NCBI GenBank assembly: GCA_945869265.1
Contig: CAMBOI010000024.1
Location: 1 to 45,066 of the forward strand
Reading direction: 5' to 3'
Length of the DNA stretch: 45,066 nt
Source of the DNA: an uncultured Prevotella sp.
GTDB lineage: Bacteria; Bacteroidota; Bacteroidia; Bacteroidales; Bacteroidaceae
The notes under the pieces were generated by a model, which saw only the letters and a program-made list of their open reading frames with translations, was not told where the DNA came from and ran no database searches. Made by a program: the position numbers and the translations under genes. Of this stretch, positions 33,185-40,297 are shown piece after piece; positions within the stretch are counted from its first letter, which is position 1, and every line of letters starts with the position of its first letter.

Positions 33185-33703
33185 CTACCATCCGAAAGCT
33201 TTTTGTCCGTTGAGCCATTTGCCTTGTGCTCTCAGCACCTGCTCGATGACATCGCGACCGCATCCGCAGCCGCCGTTGCGTTGACTGATGTATACGCACA
33301 GTTGCTTGATGTCGCTGCATGCATCGGCAGGACATACAGGACACCCCACACGCTGCATAATCTCGTAGTCGGGGATGTCGTCGCCCATATACATTATCTC
33401 GTCGTCGTGCAAGCCATACTTCTCAAGGAATTCCTCATACTTCTTTATCTTCACGGCACAAGCCATATACACATCCTCCACACCGAGGTTGGAGTAGCGC
33501 AGGTGCACGCTCTCGGTCTTGCCGCCAGTGAGAATCACTATGCGCAACCCCATCTTGACAGCCAACTGTATGGCATATCCGTCCTTGATGTTCACGGTGC
33601 GCATGGGTTCGCCGCCGGGGTGCAGTGGTATGGTTTCGCTGCTTAGCACCCCATCCACATCGAAGATGATGGCGCGTATTTTCTTCAAGTCGTAATTAAT
33701 CAT
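33185..33703 (-). CDS. kdsC: 3-deoxy-D-manno-octulosonate-8-phosphate phosphatase (KdsC-type HAD)
   Basis: KdsC removes phosphate from KDO-8-P for lipopolysaccharide core synthesis in the cytoplasm. The 172-residue HAD protein lacks a cap domain, as KdsC does. Motif I is FDVDGVLSS, motif II is LTGGKTESV and motif III/IV is [11 protein letters not shown]. An unusual C-terminal [15 protein letters not shown] stretch is common in Bacteroidetes versions. It overlaps the DUF2520 gene by 8 bp and precedes maf by 12 bp. Confidence 0.9.
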   Translation of the reverse strand: MINYDLKKIRAIIFDVDGVLSSETIPLHPGGEPMRTVNIKDGYAIQLAVKMGLRIVILTGGKTESVHLRYSNLGVEDVYMACAVKIKKYEEFLEKYGLHDDEIMYMGDDIPDYEIMQRVGCPVCPADACSDIKQLCVYISQRNGGCGCGRDVIEQVLRAQGKWLNGQKAFGW

Positions 33704-34475
33704 TATCTTTGCTTTTTTTATGAATGCTTTCGCTCATTATGTTGTATATTTGTTGAGCCATCGGAGTGGAGTCGAGCAGATGGCTCTGTGCGTCGATCAC
33801 GTTGCGGTCGAATCTCACGGCAGGCCCTGTCTGTGCCTTGTGCGGAGGCAGTTGGTGCACCTTCCTCGCCGTCTCGTCGATGAGTGGCAAGAGGCTGTCG
33901 AATGTCATTCCGCTCCTCTCCACCATGTCGGCCGCCAACGCATAGCAGTGGTTGGCGAAGTTGCATGCGAACACAGCTGCAAGATGCAGATAACGGCGCG
34001 AGGGGGAGTCGAGCCTGCGCACGTCATCACTCACACTGTAGGCAAGCGTTTCGAGTGTGCCGAGCGTCTCCTTGTCGCTCGCCTCCACAAACACTGGTAT
34101 GATGCTGAAATCCATCTCTCGCGACTTCGAGAAAGTCTGCATGGGATACACCACTCCGTATCTGATGGCATGCCCTTTGAACACATCTATCGACACACTG
34201 CCGGCGGTATGCACGAACACCGAGTCGATGCGACCCTCGCATAGTGGGGGGATGATGTCGCCCAGCACCGAGTCCTTCAGTGCCAATATGTATATGTCGG
34301 CGTCACATGTCACATCATTTATGTCGTTTCGTGGCGTAGCCTCCACACACGAAGCCAGCTCACGTGCCGACTCCATCGTGCGACTATACACCTCGATGAT
34401 CTCATGGCCTTTGGCATACAGAGCCTTGGCAAGGTTGGTGGCAAGATTTCCAGCCCCTATCATTGCTATTTTCAT
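33696..34475 (-). CDS. Rossmann-like DUF2520 protein (NADP oxidoreductase-like)
   Basis: The 259-residue protein has an N-terminal NAD(P) fold ([21 protein letters not shown]) and a C-terminal helical DUF2520 domain ([19 protein letters not shown]). It resembles the ProC/F420-dependent reductase group, but the reaction is unknown. It is the first gene of the operon with kdsC and maf, with a TACCTTTG -7 box at 34510-34517. A family C-like word, GCGTCACATGTCACAT, lies inside the gene at 34300-34315 and encodes DVTCDA, in a position where the protein would normally be plain Rossmann-fold strand. Confidence 0.88.
   Translation of the reverse strand: MKIAMIGAGNLATNLAKALYAKGHEIIEVYSRTMESARELASCVEATPRNDINDVTCDADIYILALKDSVLGDIIPPLCEGRIDSVFVHTAGSVSIDVFKGHAIRYGVVYPMQTFSKSREMDFSIIPVFVEASDKETLGTLETLAYSVSDDVRRLDSPSRRYLHLAAVFACNFANHCYALAADMVERSGMTFDSLLPLIDETARKVHQLPPHKAQTGPAVRFDRNVIDAQSHLLDSTPMAQQIYNIMSESIHKKSKDND
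34300..34315 (+). repeat. Family C-like word inside a coding region
   Basis: GCGTCACATGTCACAT is identical to the last 16 bases of the 19-bp intergenic word, on the strand opposite to the DUF2520 gene, where it encodes DVTCDA in frame. Confidence 0.55.
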
Positions 34476-34570
34476 ACGTATATATATCCTAATTCTTCAT
34501 AAATCATTGCAAAGGTATGGAAATAATGTGAAAAAACGTACAATTTATTGTTTTTTTTGGAATAATTTAT

Positions 34571-34578
34571 TATTTTTG
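34571..34578 (+). promoter_or_regulatory. -7 box immediately before a GTG start
   Basis: TATTTTTG matches TAnnTTTG and ends 4 bp before the GTG at 34583. If used, the transcript would start at or next to the start codon. Confidence 0.5.
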
Positions 34579-34582
34579 CGGC

Positions 34583-35566
34583 GTGAAAGAGTGGAAAATA
34601 GACATATTGACCAGTTCAAGTGCCTTGCCGGAATGGACATCCAGGGATTTTTTCCACAGCAGGCAACTGTTTCTCATCTACGAGCAGACACCACGACACT
34701 CACCATTCATGGTGATTGCCAATGATGAGAACGGCAGGGGTGTGGCATGTCTTTTGGCAGTGGTTAGGGCAAGAGGCACTTGGATACCGCCTTTTATCTA
34801 TTGGCACTGCCGAATATACGGCGAGGGTGACTACGACGAGGGGTTGGAGAAGTCGGAAAAGGAGGAAATCTTCGGACTTATGATTCGCGCCATCACGCAG
34901 AAATTGCGGTTGAGGGTATTCTATATTGAGTTGAGCAACCTCTCGTCGAAGATGTTCGGATATAGGGAGCTGCGCAGTATGGGATATTTCCCCGTGTCGT
35001 GGATGAGCATACACAACTCGCTGCACAGCAAACCCGCCGAGGAGCGCATTGGCGACAAACTGAAGAAAAAACTGCATAATGCCATTAAGCGAGGTGTGCG
35101 TACGGAGGAAGCCACGAGCGATGCCGACGTGGATCGTTTCATCAAACTGCTTCACAACCACAACCTACTTAAGCCTAAGCGATATATTCCCGCAAACAAG
35201 TTCTTCCATCTTATCAAGAATAGCGATGATTGCCATCTGCTGCTGACGAAATACAACTCGAAGTCAATCGGTTGTGCCGCTCTCATCTACTCCAACGGCA
35301 ACGCCTATCTGTGGTATTCGGCATTCCTCAGGAAGACCTATATGAAGCTCCACCCCGATGACATCACATTGTGGAATGCCATCAAGAAGGCCCAGGACGA
35401 CAGATGCGCTCATATCGTCTTTCTTGATGTGGGTCTGCCTTTCCGCCGCAATTCGCTGCGCGAGTTCATCCTACGGTTTGGCGGCAAACCGGTGAGCACC
35501 TACAGATGGTTCTTTTTCACCAATCCATGGCTTAATAACCTGTTAAAATGGCTATATCGTGGATGA
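34583..35566 (+). CDS. GNAT/FemAB-like acetyltransferase-fold protein
   Basis: The 327-residue protein resembles the BioF2-like/FemAB group of GNAT-fold proteins. An N-terminal FFHSRQLFLIYEQTP is followed by a first half-domain, KLKKKLHNAIKRG near 152-164 as in FemAB-type lipid II or peptide transferases, and a C-terminal half with CAALIYSNGNAYLWYSAF and FLDVGLPFRRNSLREFILRFGG. Substrate unknown; envelope or exopolysaccharide modification is plausible. The start must be GTG 34583, since the conserved N-terminus begins there and the next ATG is about 40 codons in. It stands alone between a divergent operon and the sigma factor. Confidence 0.75.
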   Translation: MKEWKIDILTSSSALPEWTSRDFFHSRQLFLIYEQTPRHSPFMVIANDENGRGVACLLAVVRARGTWIPPFIYWHCRIYGEGDYDEGLEKSEKEEIFGLMIRAITQKLRLRVFYIELSNLSSKMFGYRELRSMGYFPVSWMSIHNSLHSKPAEERIGDKLKKKLHNAIKRGVRTEEATSDADVDRFIKLLHNHNLLKPKRYIPANKFFHLIKNSDDCHLLLTKYNSKSIGCAALIYSNGNAYLWYSAFLRKTYMKLHPDDITLWNAIKKAQDDRCAHIVFLDVGLPFRRNSLREFILRFGGKPVSTYRWFFFTNPWLNNLLKWLYRG

Positions 35567-35601
35567 AAAATGCCATAAAACGACACTTTTTGGGCAAAAT
35601 A

Positions 35602-35633
35602 TTTGCATATTCCGAATAAAATACATACTTTTG
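35602..35633 (+). promoter_or_regulatory. Promoter of the ECF sigma factor gene
   Basis: TTTG (35602-35605), 20 bp, TACTTTTG (35626-35633) matches the primary-sigma consensus. The leader is about 75 nt. Confidence 0.75.
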
Positions 35634-35713
35634 CAAGCAAATTAATAATAGTATTCACAATAAAAACAGTTTGCCTATTGAAAAGACTATACCCCAAAAA
35701 ATAAAAAAGGTAT

Positions 35714-36295
35714 ATGAATAAATACAAGAACATGTCAGACGAAAGTCTGGCTCAAAGCTATATGGACGGCGATGTGAAAGCGTTCGACGAGATACTTGCA
35801 AGGTATCAGTCTGACCTGTTTTCGTATTTCCTGTATATAGTGAAGAATGAAGACGAGGCAAACGAATTGTTCCAGGAGACATTCGTGAAAATGGTGGTGC
35901 ACATGCAGAACCGACGGTATAAGTCGATGGGCTTGTTCCGCTATTGGCTTTTGCGTATCGCCCACAACGTCCTAGCCGACCGCATGCGCAGGTGTGATTT
36001 TAGACTGATGAAGGACGCAAATTCCGACAACGACCTCTCGCTACTCTACAGCGACACTATCACTGTTGACTCGTATGAGGCCGAAATTATGCGCATGCAG
36101 ACCTACGACACGCTCTACGACATGGTTGATCAGTTGCCTGCTGAACAGCGCGAGATGGTTTATCTCCACTATTTCGAGGGACTGACGTTCAGAGAGATAG
36201 CGGAGATTATGGGGGTAAGTATCAATACAGCTCTTGGACGTATGCGCTATGCCATCCTCAACCTTAGGAAGATGTCCGACTTCAAAGTTCTCTGA
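35714..36295 (+). CDS. ECF-type RNA polymerase sigma factor
   Basis: The 193-residue protein has sigma region 2 (about 20-95: ILARYQSDLFSYFLYIVKNEDEANELFQETFVKM) and region 4 (about 130-185: LPAEQREMVYLHYFEGLTFREIAEIMGVSINTALGRMRYAI) with nothing between, as in extracytoplasmic-function sigma factors. No anti-sigma gene follows: the next gene is rpe on the opposite strand and the stop codons overlap by 14 bp. So this sigma factor is either controlled in another way or its partner is elsewhere. Confidence 0.92.
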   Translation: MNKYKNMSDESLAQSYMDGDVKAFDEILARYQSDLFSYFLYIVKNEDEANELFQETFVKMVVHMQNRRYKSMGLFRYWLLRIAHNVLADRMRRCDFRLMKDANSDNDLSLLYSDTITVDSYEAEIMRMQTYDTLYDMVDQLPAEQREMVYLHYFEGLTFREIAEIMGVSINTALGRMRYAILNLRKMSDFKVL

Positions 36296-36929
36296 GCGAG
36301 TGGATGACAGCCTCGGGGGTGGCACTCTTGAAGATGTAACTACCGCTTACGAGCACATCCACACCCGCAGCCACAAGTCTTGGGGCTGTTTCGCTTTGCA
36401 CACCTCCATCCACCTCGATTAGTGCCTTCGAGCTCTTCTCTTCGATTAGTTGGCGCAGGCGCTTCACCTTGTCGATGGTGTTCTCGATGAATTTCTGTCC
36501 GCCGAATCCGGGGTTGACGCTCATCAGCAGCACCATATCCACATCCTTGATGATATCCTCAAGCACACACACAGGCGTTGAGGGATTGAGCGTCACACCA
36601 GCCTTCATTCCGGCATCGTGTATCTCTTGTATCGTGCGGTGCAGGTGGGGGCAAGCCTCATAGTGCACGTTCATCATCATCGCACCGAGTTTGGCGGTTT
36701 GCTTGATATACTGCTCGGGGTGCACTATCATGAAATGCACGTCGAGAGCCTTGGTGCATTTCTTTGCCACGGCCTCGAGCACAGGGAAACCGAAGGATAT
36801 GTTTGGCACGAACACTCCATCCATCACGTCGAGATGCAGCCACTCTGCCTCACTGCGGTTTATCATTTCAATGTCGCTGTCGAGATGCAGAAAATCTGCT
36901 GCCAGCAACGAGGGTGATACTATTGTCAT
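36282..36929 (-). CDS. rpe: Ribulose-phosphate 3-epimerase
   Basis: Rpe interconverts ribulose-5-P and xylulose-5-P in the pentose phosphate pathway. The 215-residue TIM barrel has SLLAADFLHLDSDIEMI, HLDVMDGVFVPNISFG (metal and catalytic Asp), HFMIVHPEQY, VNPGFGGQKF and EVDGGVQ, all canonical. It is the last gene of the ftsK-to-rpe operon, 25 bp after a small ORF, and converges with the sigma factor gene. Confidence 0.96.
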   Translation of the reverse strand: MTIVSPSLLAADFLHLDSDIEMINRSEAEWLHLDVMDGVFVPNISFGFPVLEAVAKKCTKALDVHFMIVHPEQYIKQTAKLGAMMMNVHYEACPHLHRTIQEIHDAGMKAGVTLNPSTPVCVLEDIIKDVDMVLLMSVNPGFGGQKFIENTIDKVKRLRQLIEEKSSKALIEVDGGVQSETAPRLVAAGVDVLVSGSYIFKSATPEAVIHSLREL

Positions 36930-36954
36930 AGTTTTTTTGTAATAATGTTATTAT

Positions 36955-37080
36955 TTAGTTTATACATAATGGCACATAAGTGCCGTCAGATAATTGGATA
37001 ACCCTGTAAGAGCGGGCGATTTTTCTTATCAGTTCGAGTGTCTTTTCACTCGGAGATGGTAGCTGAGTAAAATACTTCAT
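36955..37080 (-). CDS. Small conserved-looking protein between fmt and rpe (41 aa)
   Basis: On the minus strand ATG at 37080 opens a 41-codon frame to TAA at 36955. The peptide starts MKYFTQLPSPSEKTLELIRK, continues IARSYRVIQLSDGTYV and ends PLCIN. Spacing is operon-like: 49 bp after fmt and 25 bp before rpe. The rest of this operon has gaps of 30-36 bp, so the frame fills what would otherwise be a 200-bp hole. Sequence style (LPSPSE, LxxIRKIARSY) reminds me of short Bacteroidales ORFs, but I cannot name a family. No membrane segment. Confidence 0.6.
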   Translation of the reverse strand: MKYFTQLPSPSEKTLELIRKIARSYRVIQLSDGTYVPLCIN

Positions 37081-37129
37081 AGGCGATTTGTTATTTAATG
37101 ATATCTTCTATCATAAATAACGCACGACT

Positions 37130-38113
37130 CTATGATTTATTATGTATCCTACCGATTTTTTTTACACCGTTGAGGAAGTCGCGCGCCTTCATTCTCTTCT
37201 TTCCCGCCAACTGCACCTCGTCGAGTTGCAGCCATCCGTCGGATGTGGCCACGAGCAGTAGCTTGCCATCCACGGTGATTTCCCCCGGGGCGGCATTGCC
37301 TTTGTCGTCGTTGGTCTTCGTCGTGGCATATATCTTCAGCACCGTCTGCTTGCCGTCTTCGTCTTCGAGTGTTGTCCATGCACCGGGGTAGGGGCTCAGT
37401 CCTCTCACAAAGTCATACACCTGCTTGGTGCTCTTCTGCCAGTCAATCTCGCATGTCTCCTTGAATATCTTCGGGGCGGGTAGGAGAGTTTCACCGGCAG
37501 TTATGAGTTCCTCCTGCGGTATAGCCTCGGGATGTCCGTCGGCATCCACGATGCGCTCGAGAGTCTGCATGCAGATGTCGGCACCGAGATACATCAACCC
37601 GTCATACACGTTCTCTACGTTGTAGTCGTCGTGTATGTCGAATGGCAGTTGCATTATCACCTTTCCGGTGTCGATGTCGTGGTCGAGGAAGAAGGTGGTC
37701 ACTCCAGTGCGCGTCTCGCCGTTAATCACTGCCCAGTTGATGGGTGCGGCACCTCGATATTGTGGCAAGAGGGCGGCATGCACGTTGAAGGTGCCGTATT
37801 CGGGCATGTCCCACACTACCTCTGGCAACATGCGGAAGGCCACTACCACCTGAAGGTTGGCATTGTATGAGCGCAGTTGGTTGACAAAATCCTCATCCTT
37901 CATCTTCACGGGTTGGAGCACAGGCAGTCCGTGCTCCACGGCATATTGCTTCACCTGTGATGGTTGCAACACACTGCCATGGCGTCCTACTGGTTTGTCG
38001 GGTTGCGTCACCACTGCCACAACGTTATATCCGCCCTTGACGAGGGCGTCGAGGGTAGCCACGGCAAATTCCGGGGTACCCATAAACACTATTCTTAAAT
38101 CTTCTTTCCTCAT
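37130..38113 (-). CDS. fmt: Methionyl-tRNA formyltransferase
   Basis: Fmt formylates initiator Met-tRNA using 10-formyl-THF. The 327-residue protein has RIVFMGTPEFAVATL at the start, the formyl-transfer site NVHAALLPQYRGAAPINWA with catalytic residues in the usual places, FFLDHDIDTGKV and the C-terminal tRNA-binding domain with GLSPYPGAWT. It lies in the minus-strand operon after DUF5687 (36 bp gap). Confidence 0.96.
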   Translation of the reverse strand: MRKEDLRIVFMGTPEFAVATLDALVKGGYNVVAVVTQPDKPVGRHGSVLQPSQVKQYAVEHGLPVLQPVKMKDEDFVNQLRSYNANLQVVVAFRMLPEVVWDMPEYGTFNVHAALLPQYRGAAPINWAVINGETRTGVTTFFLDHDIDTGKVIMQLPFDIHDDYNVENVYDGLMYLGADICMQTLERIVDADGHPEAIPQEELITAGETLLPAPKIFKETCEIDWQKSTKQVYDFVRGLSPYPGAWTTLEDEDGKQTVLKIYATTKTNDDKGNAAPGEITVDGKLLLVATSDGWLQLDEVQLAGKKRMKARDFLNGVKKIGRIHNKS

Positions 38114-38149
38114 ATCTTTCTTTTTTACTTTCTTTTGGCACGGAAAATC

Positions 38150-39634
38150 TTATCTCGTTGCATGGAAACCCTCGATGTTTTCATATCTGCGGCGCATCAT
38201 GCGAGTGTAGATATTCCTCAGCCAATAAGGATGTGCTGCTGTCATCACCACACCAATGACAATCATGATGATATATCCGATGGTGTCGCCGAAGAGGGCA
38301 GTGAACGCAAGGGCCAGGAACACCGGCACGAAGAACACTACAAGTTCGATGATGAACTGCAGTTTGTTCTCGAAGTTTCCCTTCGATGTTATCTTCTGGT
38401 TGAGTGGCAGCGACTGCTTGTTATACACAGCCAACTGAAAGAGCAATCCATAGGCCACGCCAGTCGTGATAAACAGGTAGGCAAGAATCATCAATATAGA
38501 GAATCGTCCTGACACGATTGGCGGAATGAGCAGCAGCAAAGGCAGCACCAACACTATGCAGAAGAAATAATACTTGGCGCGCAGCAAGTCGAGGATGCTC
38601 TCGCGACGTGTGAACAGAAAGTCGATATAGTTGCCCTCGGGACCCATAATCTTCACGAGATTCACCGCTCCGAAGAACACGAAGCAGTAGAGACACCAGA
38701 TGTTCACGGCAAAGGCACCGGTGTAGGTGTCGGTGAAGGCAAGTAGCAAACTGAGCATGGTGATTACTAGCAGTCCCTGGATATATCTCTGACGTATGGC
38801 CTTGTTGCGCATGGCACTCTTCACCTCAAGCGACAGATATTCGCCAATCATCCCGAATTGTTCGAGGAACGAGAATCGGGTAGTGGGCGAGAAGGTCTTC
38901 TCTTCCTCAGCCGCCACCTCGGAGTCGGCAAGGCGGCGCGACAACCAACTGTTCACCACAAACAGTATGCATATCAGCACTGCCACTACAGCGGCGCAAG
39001 CCCATGAGAATCCGTAGTCAAAGATGAACTCAACAAGTTTGATAAATCCCTTTTCCACTCCGTAAACGAGCATCGGTATTCCGATGGCAGCGCCATATAC
39101 AGCCAAAGGTAGCGCCCACCACCATATCTTCTGATTGACGAGTGTGCGCACGAGCATATACCATAGCGCATTGAGGATGACTATCGCTTGGCAGAGCAGA
39201 ATCAGAGCGATGGTCTCCCATCCTCCCAATCCGCCGCACCATACAATGAATGCGTAGGGCAGGATGACGGTGAGCCAGATGATGTTATATGAGCTTATCA
39301 TCGACATCAGTATGAAGCAGTCAACGATATGGCTCTTTTTGATGGGCATGAGCAGATAGGGTTTGATGAGCAGCGATGGAGTCTGTTGTCCACCGAATCG
39401 CATACCGAAATCCAATATCATGAGGAATGCCATCATGATAAAGATAGCCGACTCGTCGCCACCTCGTGCCGACCATCCTATGAAGGTGCCTATGCCGATG
39501 AAGTAGATACTCATGAAGGCAAGGCCGAGGTAGGCTAAAACCTTGGCATACTGGTTTTGTTCGAACATTGGGTGGCGCTTCTCGCTCAATTTCATGTTGC
39601 GGCGCAACAGCTTATATAACTCTATTCTATTCAT
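38150..39634 (-). CDS. DUF5687 family membrane protein (ABC-2 permease-like)
   Basis: The 494-residue protein has about ten to twelve hydrophobic segments, a start MNRIELYKLLRRNMKLSEKRHP and a middle cytoplasmic part (about 235-275). I recall it as DUF5687, a Bacteroidetes family resembling ABC-2 transporter permeases. Such permeases normally sit beside an ATP-binding gene; none is present in this operon, where its neighbours are a LolA-like gene and fmt. It either uses an ATPase encoded elsewhere or works without one. Confidence 0.8.
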   Translation of the reverse strand: MNRIELYKLLRRNMKLSEKRHPMFEQNQYAKVLAYLGLAFMSIYFIGIGTFIGWSARGGDESAIFIMMAFLMILDFGMRFGGQQTPSLLIKPYLLMPIKKSHIVDCFILMSMISSYNIIWLTVILPYAFIVWCGGLGGWETIALILLCQAIVILNALWYMLVRTLVNQKIWWWALPLAVYGAAIGIPMLVYGVEKGFIKLVEFIFDYGFSWACAAVVAVLICILFVVNSWLSRRLADSEVAAEEEKTFSPTTRFSFLEQFGMIGEYLSLEVKSAMRNKAIRQRYIQGLLVITMLSLLLAFTDTYTGAFAVNIWCLYCFVFFGAVNLVKIMGPEGNYIDFLFTRRESILDLLRAKYYFFCIVLVLPLLLLIPPIVSGRFSILMILAYLFITTGVAYGLLFQLAVYNKQSLPLNQKITSKGNFENKLQFIIELVVFFVPVFLALAFTALFGDTIGYIIMIVIGVVMTAAHPYWLRNIYTRMMRRRYENIEGFHATR

Positions 39635-39664
39635 TTTTATCCACTGATTGTCTTTTTTATCAAA

Positions 39665-40264
39665 TCACCTCAAGTCCACAACCTCGGCATTCGGATAATC
39701 CTTGGCGGGGAATGTGAAGGAGGCGTTGGAGATGTTGGCCTTCTTCAGCTGCGAGATTTTGATGGTGGTCCACTTGGTGCCTTGGCGCATCTTCACCTGC
39801 GAAGGAGCATACGTGGTCTTGTTCACCGTCACATACATCTCCTGTATCGAGCGCTTCTTGTCGGTGGCCTTCAGATGCACCTCATATCCCGCGGCTACGG
39901 TCTTCATCGTGTACGAATATCCCTTCTTGTAGATATTGATGAAGTTGTAGGGATTGATAGCCTGCAGTTGCGCCTCAGTGGGATTGCTGATGTTCACCTC
40001 CTGCTGGCTTTTCATGTATGTCCACTGAGTCTTGCCGTTAAACCATACGATGGCCTGTGGCGTAGTGGCTTGGAACATTCGTCCCTTCACTGATATTCGT
40101 CCCGATGTGCTGCCGATGTTCTTCCCCGTCACCGTGAAGTTGGCAGTCACTCCGCCCTTGTTGCTCAGTGCCGCAGCTGTTTTGTCGAGCACCTGCTTGG
40201 CGGTCTGTGCCGATGATCCAATAGCAATCATCAGCATCAGTAATATGTTCAAAATCCTTTTCAT
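39665..40264 (-). CDS. LolA-like outer-membrane lipoprotein carrier protein
   Basis: The 199-residue periplasmic protein has a signal peptide (MKRILNILLMLMIAIGSSAQ) and a LolA/LolB-like half-barrel: KQVLDKTAAALSNKGGVTANFTV, GRISVKGRMFQATTPQAIVWFNGKTQWTY, TFPAKDYPNAEVVDLR. LolA escorts lipoproteins from the inner to the outer membrane. ATG 40264 is preferred over ATG 40270. It follows ftsK by 33 bp, an order I recall from many Bacteroidetes. Confidence 0.88.
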   Translation of the reverse strand: MKRILNILLMLMIAIGSSAQTAKQVLDKTAAALSNKGGVTANFTVTGKNIGSTSGRISVKGRMFQATTPQAIVWFNGKTQWTYMKSQQEVNISNPTEAQLQAINPYNFINIYKKGYSYTMKTVAAGYEVHLKATDKKRSIQEMYVTVNKTTYAPSQVKMRQGTKWTTIKISQLKKANISNASFTFPAKDYPNAEVVDLR

Positions 40265-40297
40265 ATACAATTGTCTTTAACTCCTTTAACTCCTTAA

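Noticed and set aside
38130..38150. Another family A copy near GGCACGGAAAATC
   Set aside because: Only the outer seven bases match; no inverted partner or inner words follow.
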